From: CAYQXJ01 sp964421565
GTDB taxonomy: Bacteria; Planctomycetota; Brocadiia; SM23-32
NCBI GenBank assembly: GCA_964421565.1
Contig: CAYQXJ010000015.1
Span: 17,169-81,168 of the forward strand
Direction: 5' to 3'
Length of the DNA: 64,000 nucleotides
Shown here one piece after another: positions 36,104-43,948 of the stretch. The notes beneath the pieces were generated by a model. It did not search any database. It was not told the DNA's origin and was given only the letters and a program-made list of their open reading frames with translations. The stretch's first letter is position 1. Every line of letters begins with the position of its first letter. A program made the translations under genes and the position numbers.

Positions 36104-37447
36104 TCAGGCGCCGTCGCCGCTTGCCGGCTGCGGAGCGGTCGAACGTACGTCCACGGCGACCGGCGCGTAAACCCGGTGATAGACGTCGAGGTCCGGCAGG
36201 CCGCTGGAGTGGTAGCCCGCCACGTTGTCGAACTGGTGGATGGTGATCGCGGCGGTCAAGTCGCGGGTCGGCGCGAGCCGATTGATGGCGGCTGTGCAGG
36301 CATAGTGCCCCGCCTTGAGCAAGTTGGGGAAGCTGAAGCGGAACACGAGATCCTGCCCCGGGCGGGCTCGCTCGACAGTGTAACCATAGTGGTGCGAGGT
36401 GGTGCCGAGGAGGTCCACGCCGTTGCGGTCGCGGACCAGGAACGCGGCGCCGAGCCGCTCCACATCCGCTTTCACGCGGACGTGGATGTTCAGGCAGACG
36501 TCTTCGCCTATGCGGAAGCTCTCGCGCGGGGCGCCGTCCTCATCCGTTACGCGGACGTTGACGATCTCGGCGCGCTCGGCCGGGCCGTACTCGAAGGCAT
36601 GGGCCGGCGGGAAGCCCTGTGGCCGACGCGACTGGCCCCCCGGCAGCGGGCGCGGAGCCCGGCTCTTCTGCGCTGCGCGGCGCGCCTCGCGCTCGCGGAT
36701 CTCGCGCAGGTAGACGTCGGCGGCCCGTTCGCTGTCGCCAATGTAGACGGGGCGCCCCTGGTCCAGAACGAGCCCGCGATTGCAGACCGTCCGCACCTGG
36801 TCGGTGGAGTGGCTAACGAACAGCAGTGCCGTGCCGCCGCCGGTCAGCTCCTTCATCCGTTGCATGCACTTGTGCTGGAAGAAGGCGTCGCCGACGCTGA
36901 TTACCTCGTCCACAATCAACACGTCCGGCGTGACCATGGTGGCGACCGAGAAGGCCAGCCGCATGACCATGCCGGTCGAGTAGGTGCGCACGGGCTGATC
37001 GATGAACTCCCCTATCTCGGCGAACTCCACGATGTCGCCCATGTAGTGCAGCATCTGTCGGCGCGTCAGCCCGCGCAACTGGCCGGCCAGCAGCACGTTC
37101 TCCCGGCCGGTGAAGTCCTTGTGGAAGCCAGCAGCCAGGTCGAGCAAAGCCGCCACGTCGCCATGCGCCTCGACTGCCCCCTCGTTCGGCGTCAGCAGCC
37201 CGGCCACCAGGCCCAGCAGCGTGCTCTTGCCCGCGCCGTTCATGCCGAGCACGCCGAGCTTGTCGCCCGGGGCTAGCTCGAAACTGACGTCGCGCAGCGC
37301 CCAGAAGTCACGGTGCCTGCAGAGCCGTCCGAGACTGGCCCATTCGCCCAGGCGGGCGCGGGGCGAACCGTAGATGCGATACTTCTTGCCCAGTCGCTGG
37401 GCCCGCACCAGCACGCCGTCGCGCTCCGCTCTCGCCCGTTCGCTCAT
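36104..37447 (-). CDS. wzt: polysaccharide ABC exporter ATPase with cargo-binding domain (Wzt)
   Basis: Wzt powers export of completed lipid-linked polysaccharide across the inner membrane. The 447-residue protein has an ATPase domain (about 1-250): Walker A GMNGAGKST, the YSTGM signature typical of Wzt instead of LSGGQ, Walker B VLIVDEVISVGD, and switch FVSHS. A linker is followed by a C-terminal Wzt_C beta-sandwich (about 285-430). That domain in known Wzt proteins recognises the capped end of the glycan, which suggests termination by methylation or phospho-modification here. ATG 37447 overlaps the permease stop by 4 bp. Confidence 0.9.
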   Translation of the reverse strand: MSERARAERDGVLVRAQRLGKKYRIYGSPRARLGEWASLGRLCRHRDFWALRDVSFELAPGDKLGVLGMNGAGKSTLLGLVAGLLTPNEGAVEAHGDVAALLDLAAGFHKDFTGRENVLLAGQLRGLTRRQMLHYMGDIVEFAEIGEFIDQPVRTYSTGMVMRLAFSVATMVTPDVLIVDEVISVGDAFFQHKCMQRMKELTGGGTALLFVSHSTDQVRTVCNRGLVLDQGRPVYIGDSERAADVYLREIREREARRAAQKSRAPRPLPGGQSRRPQGFPPAHAFEYGPAERAEIVNVRVTDEDGAPRESFRIGEDVCLNIHVRVKADVERLGAAFLVRDRNGVDLLGTTSHHYGYTVERARPGQDLVFRFSFPNLLKAGHYACTAAINRLAPTRDLTAAITIHQFDNVAGYHSSGLPDLDVYHRVYAPVAVDVRSTAPQPASGDGA

Positions 37448-38241
37448 AGCACCTCGGGGAAGAAGACCCTCTGCCGGGCGAACCACCATCGCCCCGCCGC
37501 CAGCAACAGCAGGCTGGCCAGTGCCAGAGCCAGCAACGGCAACCAGAGCGGTTGCCGGCCGCTCAGAGCGGCGTTGCGGTGGCTGACGACAATCACCGTT
37601 ACCGGGTTGAGCATCTGCAGGCGCTGCAGCCGGGGCGAAAGCACCTCGATGTCCCATACCACCGGGCTCAGGAACAACAGCGCGCGCGTCAGGGGAGACA
37701 TCAGGGCGCCCACGTCCCGCACCAGGGTGCCCGCCGCCGAGAGCCAATAGGCCAGGGCCACGCTGAAGAGCAACAGCACGCCGTAGACCGCCGGCAACGT
37801 CAGCACCGTGGCCGGCACGCGCCCATTGATCAGCAGCCCGAGCGCCAGCAATACGGCGAGGCCGAACAGCGCGTTGGCCACCGCCGAAATCGCCGTCGCC
37901 ACCGGCAGAATCTCCACCGGAAAGACCACGCGCTTGACCAGGTCGCCGCTGGAACGAATGCACGAGGGGGCCTGGTTGAGCACCATCGCCAGCGCGCGAA
38001 ACGGAATCAGCCCGCCGAAGACCATCAGCCCGTATCCGAGGCCACCGCCCCCGCCGGGACTGCGCATGCGCAGGAAGACGGCGAAGACGATCGTGTAGAC
38101 GACGGCCATCAGCAGGGGGTTGAGCACCGTCCACAGCACGCCCAGACGCGAGCCCTTGTACTCCCGCGCAACCAGCCGCTTGACGAACTCGTAGAGCAGC
38201 TCGAGCTTCGGACGCCGCAGGGCTGTCAGCATCGCGTTCAT
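37444..38241 (-). CDS. wzm: polysaccharide ABC exporter permease (Wzm)
   Basis: The 265-residue ABC-2 type permease forms the membrane channel for the exported glycan. It has about six transmembrane helices. The N-terminal YEFVKRLVAREYKGSRLGVLW segment is the amphipathic interface helix and coupling region found in Wzm/TagG proteins. Its genes for permease and ATPase overlap by 4 bp, as do permease and aminotransferase, so the exporter and sugar-modifying enzyme are coexpressed. Confidence 0.9.
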   Translation of the reverse strand: MNAMLTALRRPKLELLYEFVKRLVAREYKGSRLGVLWTVLNPLLMAVVYTIVFAVFLRMRSPGGGGGLGYGLMVFGGLIPFRALAMVLNQAPSCIRSSGDLVKRVVFPVEILPVATAISAVANALFGLAVLLALGLLINGRVPATVLTLPAVYGVLLLFSVALAYWLSAAGTLVRDVGALMSPLTRALLFLSPVVWDIEVLSPRLQRLQMLNPVTVIVVSHRNAALSGRQPLWLPLLALALASLLLLAAGRWWFARQRVFFPEVL

Positions 38242-39344
38242 ATGGCGTAGAAATCTCTCACGCTATCGATCACGTAGCCGACCTGCCGGTCGGTCATCTC
38301 GGGGAAGATCGGCAAAGAGAGCACCTCGCGCGCCATGCGCTGCGCTTCGGGGATGTGGGGTTCGGGAAGGCCGAGATTGCGCACGGCTTCCAGCTCGGGC
38401 ATCGGCGTGGGGTAGTGGATGACGGCCGCGATGCCGTTGGCCTCCAGGTGGCGCTTCAGCTCGTCGCGCCGTTCGCCGCAGCGCACCACGTAGAGGTGCC
38501 AGACCGACGCTGCGTAATCGGCCTGTCGCGGCAGTGTCAGGGGCGTGCCGGCCAGCCCTTCAGTGTATTGCGCCGCGATCCTGTGTCGGCGCGCGTTCCA
38601 CGCGTCCAGGTGCGGCAGCTTCACGTTCAGCACTGCGCCCTGAAAGCCCTCCATGCGGTAGTTGTAACCCAGCAGGGAGTGCTCGTAGGCGCCGCTCTGG
38701 CCGTGGTTTCGAAGCATTTCCGCCCGGTCGGCCATTCGGCTCTCGTTGGTCACCAGCGCCCCGGCCTCGCCGAAAGCACCGAGGTTCTTTGTCACGTAGA
38801 AGCTGAACGCCCCTGCGTCGCCGATGGCGCCGACCTTGCGCCCCTTGTAGAGCGCCCCGTGGGCCTGAGCGGCGTCCTCAACCACGGCGACCCCGTGGGC
38901 TTCGGCCATCTGGAGCAGGGGGTCCATGTCCGCCGGGTGTCCGAACAGATGCACGGGCATGATGGCGGCGGTGCGCTGGGAGAGCAACGGTTCCACGCTC
39001 GCAGGATGGATGTTGTACGTGAGCGGGTCGATGTCCGCGAACACGGGGGTGGCGCCGCAGTAGAGTATGACTTCGACGGTGGCGAAGAAACTCATGGCGG
39101 CGGTGATGACCTGGTCACCCGGCCCGACGCCCGCCGCCAGCAGCGCCAGGTGGAGGGCCGAGGTGCCGCTGTTGGCGGCCACACAGCGTTCGGCGTCGCA
39201 GTAGGTCGCCCACGCGTGCTCGAACTGCTCCACCTCGGGGCCGAGCTTGAACCAGGAGTTCTCGCACACCCGCCGCAGTGCGGCGTCGATCTGCATCGCC
39301 AGCTCGCGGTACTGCTGCTTCAGGTCGAGCACCGGTACGTTCAT
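38238..39344 (-). CDS. DegT/DnrJ/EryC1/StrS family sugar aminotransferase
   Basis: PLP-dependent transamination of a nucleotide keto-sugar, giving an amino sugar for the glycan. The 368-residue length is normal. The fold-type I lysine is Lys186 in SFYVTKNLGAFGEAG. The PLP-binding NSGTSALHLAL and VVEDAAQAHGA motifs are present. The N-terminus VPVLDLKQQYREL is typical. The exact product cannot be told. It is the first biosynthetic gene after the regulator, 15 bp downstream. Confidence 0.9.
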   Translation of the reverse strand: MNVPVLDLKQQYRELAMQIDAALRRVCENSWFKLGPEVEQFEHAWATYCDAERCVAANSGTSALHLALLAAGVGPGDQVITAAMSFFATVEVILYCGATPVFADIDPLTYNIHPASVEPLLSQRTAAIMPVHLFGHPADMDPLLQMAEAHGVAVVEDAAQAHGALYKGRKVGAIGDAGAFSFYVTKNLGAFGEAGALVTNESRMADRAEMLRNHGQSGAYEHSLLGYNYRMEGFQGAVLNVKLPHLDAWNARRHRIAAQYTEGLAGTPLTLPRQADYAASVWHLYVVRCGERRDELKRHLEANGIAAVIHYPTPMPELEAVRNLGLPEPHIPEAQRMAREVLSLPIFPEMTDRQVGYVIDSVRDFYAI

Positions 39345-39359
39345 TTTCGCCTCAAGATG

Positions 39360-40037
39360 TCAACGGGTATCGCGCTGTGCGGCGCCGCCGTTGGTCGCCG
39401 GGCCGTCTGCCGACGGGGCCGCAGGCGCATCTGGCTGCGGACCGCCGAATATCCACACCATGCGTTCATCTGCCGCGACGGCCTGCGGCAGCCATCGCGG
39501 CGTCATGGGGTGCTCCGGGTGGAACGCCGTTACGACGATGCCGTCCGCCTGCGAGTGGGCCACCCGCCGTAACGGCTCTACGGTGCATCCGAAGAAGCTC
39601 TGGCCCGCCTCCTCGTCGTCGAAGACCTCTACCAGGTCGAGAGCCCACTCCTGCACGCCGAGGTAGGCGATCTCGGCGAGTTCGCCAAGACCCAGGAAGG
39701 CCACGCGCCTGCGGCCCGCCTCCGATAGGTCGCGGCAGACCTGCGCGGAGCGCCGTCGGGCCTCCCGGTAGAACTCCATACTGAACTCCAGAAACTCCCG
39801 CGTCAGGCGCGCTTTCTCCGCCATTCCCTGCGGGGTCAGGAAGTAGAGCCACCGGCGAGCGTTCTCCTTCTTCACCGCGAGCAGCCCGCGTTCGACCAGG
39901 CCGCCGAGCAAGGTGTGCGCCAGCTTCACGCTGACGCCGAGCTTCCGCGCAGCGAGCCGACGCGGCAGGTCCGGCTGCTCTTCGATGTGCTCCAGTATCT
40001 TAAGCTCGTAGTAGCGGTTGGAATCAAGGGATTCCAT
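39360..40037 (-). CDS. EPS-associated MarR-type regulator with C-terminal extension
   Basis: The first ~105 residues match the EPS-associated MarR family: LDSNRYYELKILEHIEEQ, a winged helix with RKLGVSVKLAHTLLGGL, then YFLTPQGMAEKARLTREFL. Members of that family stop near residue 110. This one has a further ~120 residues with a Rossmann-like pattern (RVAFLGLGELAEIAYLG, then DLVEVFDDEEAG), perhaps a ligand-sensing domain. The start at ATG 40037 is chosen because homology begins there. It heads the polysaccharide locus and lies directly downstream of a promoter overlapped by GGTAAC repeats, so autoregulation is likely (inference). Confidence 0.82.
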   Translation of the reverse strand: MESLDSNRYYELKILEHIEEQPDLPRRLAARKLGVSVKLAHTLLGGLVERGLLAVKKENARRWLYFLTPQGMAEKARLTREFLEFSMEFYREARRRSAQVCRDLSEAGRRRVAFLGLGELAEIAYLGVQEWALDLVEVFDDEEAGQSFFGCTVEPLRRVAHSQADGIVVTAFHPEHPMTPRWLPQAVAADERMVWIFGGPQPDAPAAPSADGPATNGGAAQRDTR

Positions 40038-40047
40038 TGTTCCACGC

Positions 40048-40079
40048 GGTAACGTTACTAAAGGTAACGATAGATTACC
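40048..40079. promoter_or_regulatory. candidate operator: GGTAAC/GTTACC repeats
   Basis: GGTAAC occurs at 40048-40053 and 40063-40068. GTAACGTTAC (40049-40058) is a perfect palindrome, GTTAC 40054-40058 pairs with GTAAC 40064-40068, and GGTAA 40063-40067 pairs with TTACC 40075-40079. The array covers the -10 box and start region of the promoter for the MarR-type gene, a classic repressor position. Confidence 0.55.
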
Positions 40080-40100
40080 CGCACCGCCCGCGTCTGTCAA
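40072..40100 (-). promoter_or_regulatory. candidate promoter of the polysaccharide locus
   Basis: On the minus strand TTGACA (40100 to 40095), a 17-bp spacer and TAATCT (40077 to 40072) lie about 35 bp ahead of the MarR-type gene. The expected start of transcription is near 40065, inside the GGTAAC repeat array. The genes below are closely packed, so this promoter could drive much of the locus. Confidence 0.6.
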
Positions 40101-40128
40101 GGCTTTTGCTGCCAGTGCGAGGCCGTCC

Positions 40129-40157
40129 TTGCCGCCGGCGCGTGCTGTGCGTAGAAT
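40129..40157 (+). promoter_or_regulatory. candidate promoter for the membrane protein at 40168
   Basis: TTGCCG (40129-40134), 17 bp and TAGAAT (40152-40157) face right, divergent from the polysaccharide locus promoter. Transcription would begin near 40164, leaving only a few bases before ATG 40168, so the message may be leaderless or the start slightly different. Confidence 0.45.
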
Positions 40158-40167
40158 GGAGCCCGTG

Positions 40168-40653
40168 ATGGAGGGCACGGAGAAGACGGACCCGGCCGTG
40201 GCGCGGTTCGACCGCAGGGAGCCGATGCAGGCGCGGCTCTGGTGGTTCTGGCTCTTCGTCGCCGTCTTCTGGCTGGCTCGCGCGGCTGCCGGTGAGCGCG
40301 CCTACTACACCACGGCGATCATGCTGGGGATATCGGGCTGGTACTTGCTTTTCAACGGTTATGTGCGCGTGCGTGACCTGGGCGACCGGCTGGAGGTGTG
40401 CTCCGGGCCGATATCGGCGTTCCGAACCGCCATACGCTACGATGCGATACGTTCGGTGCGGCTAACGCGCGTGCGACCCGGCTCGTGGTTCGCGGGAAAG
40501 TCGGTGCCCGAGCACGTCGGCCGCATGCCGGCCGTGCTGCTGCAGCTCAAGCCCGGCCGCACTGTGCGGGGACTGCGCTGGATTTGGATAGGCTCTTACG
40601 ATCCAGGCGCGTTGATCGATTTTCTGCGAGAGAGGACCGGGCGGGATGGCTGA
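40168..40653 (+). CDS. membrane protein with PH-like domain, unknown function
   Basis: The 161-residue protein has two closely spaced hydrophobic helices (about 22-40 and 45-64). A cytoplasmic segment follows with alternating beta strands (RVRDLGDRLEVCSGPISAF, then YDAIRSVRLTRV), the pattern of bacterial PH domains of the YdbT type. I do not recognise a specific family. I use ATG 40168, preceded by GGAG. Its stop overlaps the next gene by 8 bp. Confidence 0.6.
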   Translation: MEGTEKTDPAVARFDRREPMQARLWWFWLFVAVFWLARAAAGERAYYTTAIMLGISGWYLLFNGYVRVRDLGDRLEVCSGPISAFRTAIRYDAIRSVRLTRVRPGSWFAGKSVPEHVGRMPAVLLQLKPGRTVRGLRWIWIGSYDPGALIDFLRERTGRDG

Positions 40654-40900
40654 CGAGGCGGACGGGCGCTGGGTCGCCGTGGTCTACATAGCGGGCTTTT
40701 CGCTCTCTGCGCTGCTCTTCGCGCTTGCGGCGATGGGCATGTTCTTTGTCGACTGGGGCCAGGGTGCCTTGTTTATGCTCTACGCCGGGGGAATCCTGTT
40801 CACCCTCACCGGCCTGGCAGCAATGATGGGATACTACCTCGGCGGGCGGCCGGGCGGCCCCCCGGGCGGTCCGCCGCACGATGCGGAGGACCCTCCATGA
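40646..40900 (+). CDS. small membrane protein, unknown function
   Basis: An 84-residue protein with two transmembrane helices (about 8-32 and 38-64). It ends in a Gly/Pro-rich tail (GGRPGGPPGGPP) and an acidic end. No family recognised. It overlaps the preceding gene by 8 bp and the following DUF502 gene by 4 bp (ATGA), so all three are cotranslated and may form a membrane complex. Confidence 0.6.
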   Translation: MADEADGRWVAVVYIAGFSLSALLFALAAMGMFFVDWGQGALFMLYAGGILFTLTGLAAMMGYYLGGRPGGPPGGPPHDAEDPP

Positions 40901-41571
40901 ACCTGAAACAGCACGGCAAGGTATTCCTGAACGGCCTGATCGTTGCGGTGCCGATCATCGTCACCGTCTACATCGTGTGGCAGGCCCTGTTCCTGCTCGA
41001 CAGTGCGATCCGCACGGCCCTCATCGCGCCGGTCGAGGCATTCCTGCCTCGCTACAGCGACATCGCCCATGTCGTCTTCTTCCCGGGCCTCGGCGTCATG
41101 GTCGGCATTGCGGCCATCTACTTCGTCGGGCTCTTCGCGCGCACCTGGCTGCTGCGCGCGCCGCTGCGTGCGGCGGAAGCGATCGTGGAGCGCATACCGC
41201 TGGTCAAGAGCCTCTACACGGCCGTCAGGGACCTGCTGAAGTTCCTCGGCGGGCCGGACAGCAAATCCCGCGGCAAGCCGTGTGTGGTCGAGTCGGAGGA
41301 CGGCGCGGTTCAGATGCTCGGGCTGGTCACCCAGCAGAAGCCGCGCTCCTTCCTGCCCGGCGAGACTGACACCCGGGTCGCCGTCTACCTGCCCATGAGC
41401 TATCAGATCGGGGGCTACACTGTCTACGTCCCCGCCGGGCGCGTGCGGAGCATCGAGGGCATGAGCGTGGAAGAACTGATGAAGCTTTGCATGACGGCCG
41501 GCATAGGCAGCAGAGCACTCACCACACCCCTGCAGACCGAGGAGAAGCCGGATGAAGACGACGGAGATTGA
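40897..41571 (+). CDS. DUF502 family membrane protein
   Basis: The 224-residue protein fits the DUF502 family. Two transmembrane helices (about 10-35 and 55-85) are joined by a short outside loop. A soluble domain follows with the characteristic segments IPLVKSLYTAVRDLLKF and VAVYLPMSYQIGGYTVYVP. The function of the family is not established. The start overlaps the previous stop (ATGA), and the end overlaps the flavin reductase gene by 20 bp. Confidence 0.85.
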   Translation: MNLKQHGKVFLNGLIVAVPIIVTVYIVWQALFLLDSAIRTALIAPVEAFLPRYSDIAHVVFFPGLGVMVGIAAIYFVGLFARTWLLRAPLRAAEAIVERIPLVKSLYTAVRDLLKFLGGPDSKSRGKPCVVESEDGAVQMLGLVTQQKPRSFLPGETDTRVAVYLPMSYQIGGYTVYVPAGRVRSIEGMSVEELMKLCMTAGIGSRALTTPLQTEEKPDEDDGD

Positions 41572-42070
41572 GTTCACGCAGAACCTGCCGGACACCGTCC
41601 AGACCATGCGCAGCCCCGGGCTGCTGCTCAGCAGCGTGAGCCCCGAGGGCAAGCCGAACGCCATGACCATCGGCTGGGGCAGCCCCGGCGTCGTCTGGGG
41701 CCGGCCCATCTTCATCGTCTACGTGCGGCCCTCGCGCCACACGTTCGGCAACATCGAGGCAACGGGGGAGTTCGTCGTCAACGTGCCCTCCGAAGGCATG
41801 CAGCAGAGCGTCCTCTACTGCGGGCAGATGAGTGGCAGAGACGTGGACAAGTTCGCCGAGAGGGGCCTGACGCCCGTCGAGGCGCACACGGTCAGGGCGC
41901 CCCTGATCGCCGAGTGCAAGCGCTTCTACGAGTGCCGCGCCGTGCACGTCAACGACCTGGTCGACGCCGCCATCGCGGACGATATCCGGCAGCAGTTCTA
42001 CCCGGAGGGCGACTTCCACCGCCTCTACTTCGGCCAGGTGTTGCGCGCCGCCGAGCGCGCGGAGGGCTGA
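41552..42070 (+). CDS. flavin reductase-like (FMN-binding split barrel) protein
   Basis: A 172-residue flavoredoxin/flavin reductase domain protein. The pattern SPGLLLSSVSPEGKPNAMTIGW, the VRPSRHTFGNIEATGEFVVNV segment, and FYECRAVHV near the end are those of FMN-binding split barrels. Such proteins bind FMN and serve as electron carriers or reductases in many anaerobes. No dedicated partner gene lies next to it, so the physiological role is open. Confidence 0.83.
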   Translation: MKTTEIEFTQNLPDTVQTMRSPGLLLSSVSPEGKPNAMTIGWGSPGVVWGRPIFIVYVRPSRHTFGNIEATGEFVVNVPSEGMQQSVLYCGQMSGRDVDKFAERGLTPVEAHTVRAPLIAECKRFYECRAVHVNDLVDAAIADDIRQQFYPEGDFHRLYFGQVLRAAERAEG

Positions 42071-42123
42071 GGCGGCCATCGACGGGCGGGGGCTGTCCGG
42101 AATGCTGAGCCGCAAGTGCCCGC

Positions 42124-43089
42124 TCAACCGCGGCCGTTGCGCTGAACGATGCGGTGGCTCGGCTTGTCCGTGCTGACCTGCGTGCCCGGTTCCACCGAAT
42201 GCGTCAACAGCACGTTTGCCCCGATAATGCTGCCTTGGCCGACGGTGATCGGACCCAGGATGCTCGCGTTCGAGTAGATGATCACGTCGTCCTCGATGGT
42301 GGGATGGCGCTTGTAGCCCCGCACCAGGTTGCCGCTCTCGTCCGTCTCGAAGCTCCACGCGCCGAGCGTCACGCCCTGGTACATGCGCACGTTGTCGCCG
42401 ATCTCGGTCGTTTCGCCGACCACCACGCCGGTGGCGTGATCGATGAAGAAGTTCCGCCCGATGGTCGCGCCGGGGTGGATGTCCACCCCCGTGATGCGGT
42501 GGGCGTGTTCGGTCATGATGCGCGGCAGCCACTGCACGCCGAGCTGATGCAGCTCGTGGGCGATGCGGTGGATCATGATGGCGCGGAAGCCGGGATAGCA
42601 GAAGATCACCTCGTCATAGCCCGTCGCCGCCGGGTCGCCCTGGTAGGCGGCCCGCACGTCGCCGTCGAGCACTTCCAGCAGGTCCGGCAGCCGGGCCAGC
42701 AGGCCGTAGGCCTGCCGGTGGCCCTCCTGCTCGCACTCCTCTTTCGGGCAGCGGCCCTCGTGCAGCAGGCAGCGGGTTATCTCCTCGGCCAGCAGGTCGT
42801 GCGCCAGGTTCATGGTCTCGCCCAGGTGGAAGGCCAGGTTCGCCCGGTCGAGCCCCTTCTTGCCGAAGTAGCCCGGGAACATGATCTCGGCGATCAGGTT
42901 CAGGATGCGCACCACCGTCTGTTCACTCGGCAGGGGGTGCTGGCAGACGTGCTGCACGGTGCCGCGCCGCTCCAGCTCGCCGAGCATGGCCTCCACCACG
43001 TCGGGCAGCCTCTGCTTGTAGGGGAACAGGCTGTCTCCCTCGCCCCATTGTCCGCTGTCCCTGCCCTGGTGGACTGCTCGTTCGTTCAT
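42124..43089 (-). CDS. serine O-acetyltransferase (CysE/EpsC type)
   Basis: CysE makes O-acetyl-L-serine from serine and acetyl-CoA, the carbon backbone for cysteine. The 321-residue protein has an N-terminal helical domain (about 1-195) and a left-handed beta-helix domain. The active-site region reads GVDIHPGATIGRNFFIDHATG, with the expected His and Asp-His, and GVVVGETTEIGDNV follows. It belongs to the longer form with an extended helical N-terminus. GAGAAGAGGGC precedes ATG 43089. No cysK lies nearby. Confidence 0.88.
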   Translation of the reverse strand: MNERAVHQGRDSGQWGEGDSLFPYKQRLPDVVEAMLGELERRGTVQHVCQHPLPSEQTVVRILNLIAEIMFPGYFGKKGLDRANLAFHLGETMNLAHDLLAEEITRCLLHEGRCPKEECEQEGHRQAYGLLARLPDLLEVLDGDVRAAYQGDPAATGYDEVIFCYPGFRAIMIHRIAHELHQLGVQWLPRIMTEHAHRITGVDIHPGATIGRNFFIDHATGVVVGETTEIGDNVRMYQGVTLGAWSFETDESGNLVRGYKRHPTIEDDVIIYSNASILGPITVGQGSIIGANVLLTHSVEPGTQVSTDKPSHRIVQRNGRG

Positions 43090-43130
43090 GCCCTCTTCTC
43101 CGGGGATGTTCCTGGTTGCCCTCGCAGTGC

Positions 43131-43159
43131 ATTCTCCCCCTGCGGCGCCTTGATTGCAA
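43131..43159 (-). promoter_or_regulatory. candidate promoter for the serine acetyltransferase gene
   Basis: On the minus strand TTGCAA (43159 to 43154), 17 bp and GAGAAT (43136 to 43131) lie about 42 bp before the gene. Each box matches four of six consensus bases, so support is moderate. Confidence 0.35.
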
Positions 43160-43181
43160 CCAGCGCGATCGGTCGGCCGCG

Positions 43182-43934
43182 TCAGGGGCGACGGCCCACG
43201 GGGGCGAGGTAAACGACGAACTCGTCCTCGCTGTCGAGCTGCAACAGGGCATCCATCGCGTCCTGGTCGTAGGCGCCCACGGCGCAGGTGGCGGCGCCGA
43301 TGGCCTCGGCGGCGAGGTAGAGGTTCTGCCCCACGTGCCCTGCGTCGAGGAGCATCGCCTTGTGCGCCTCGTGCTGATAGCGCCATTCGCCGCGGTAGGG
43401 GATGCAGCTCCAGACGAACACGGCGGCCGCCTGGCCCACCATGCGCTGGCCGAGCGCGGCGCTGCTGGCCCGCGTGCGCAGGCCCTTCTGCTGGAACAGC
43501 CACAACAGCTCGTGCTCGAGCGGCAGGTAGCGGTAGACGCCGGCCTTCAGCCCCTCCACCCGCTGCACGATCAAGTAGGTTTCGAACGGGTGACGCGCCC
43601 CCGCCGAGGGCACCGGTCGGAGGGTCGCGCGCCCCTGGCCGAGCACTCGGTCCACGCCCTGTGTCGCCCACAGCAGCAAGGAGAGCTCCGAGAGGGCGAG
43701 CGGTTCGTCGGAGAACTCCCGTCGGCTGCGCCGCTGGCGTATGCAGCTCAGCACATCGCACTGGCGCAGCGGCGCCTCGGCGGGCGGCGGCAGTTCCACC
43801 GTCTCGGCGCTCGCTTCGTCGCACGGCTTCTGGATGGGCGGATGCGGAACGCCCTGCGACTGGTCGGAGCGGCGCCCGTCCATTCGTGCAAAGCCCGACT
43901 TCATGAACTGGCGACCTGACTCAAATCTGCCCAT
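43182..43934 (-). CDS. SagB-type nitroreductase-family oxidoreductase
   Basis: FMN-dependent oxidoreductase of 250 residues. RQRRSRREFSDEPLALSELS is the classic nitroreductase opening, LRPVPSAGARHPFETY is the FMN-binding Ser-Ala-Gly-Ala-x-x-Pro segment specific to SagB-like enzymes, and LLDAGHVGQNLYLAAEAIG is the C-terminal signature. SagB proteins oxidise azolines in peptide natural products, but many stand-alone members have unknown roles. Its gene follows the transglutaminase-fold gene by 14 bp. No YcaO or precursor peptide is seen. Confidence 0.82.
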   Translation of the reverse strand: MGRFESGRQFMKSGFARMDGRRSDQSQGVPHPPIQKPCDEASAETVELPPPAEAPLRQCDVLSCIRQRRSRREFSDEPLALSELSLLLWATQGVDRVLGQGRATLRPVPSAGARHPFETYLIVQRVEGLKAGVYRYLPLEHELLWLFQQKGLRTRASSAALGQRMVGQAAAVFVWSCIPYRGEWRYQHEAHKAMLLDAGHVGQNLYLAAEAIGAATCAVGAYDQDAMDALLQLDSEDEFVVYLAPVGRRP

Positions 43935-43948
43935 GGTTTGGCTTCCCT

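Noticed and set aside
36104..38134. 676-codon extension of the Wzt frame
   Set aside because: The upstream half overlaps the Wzm gene; ATG 37447 with the ATGA overlap is the real start.
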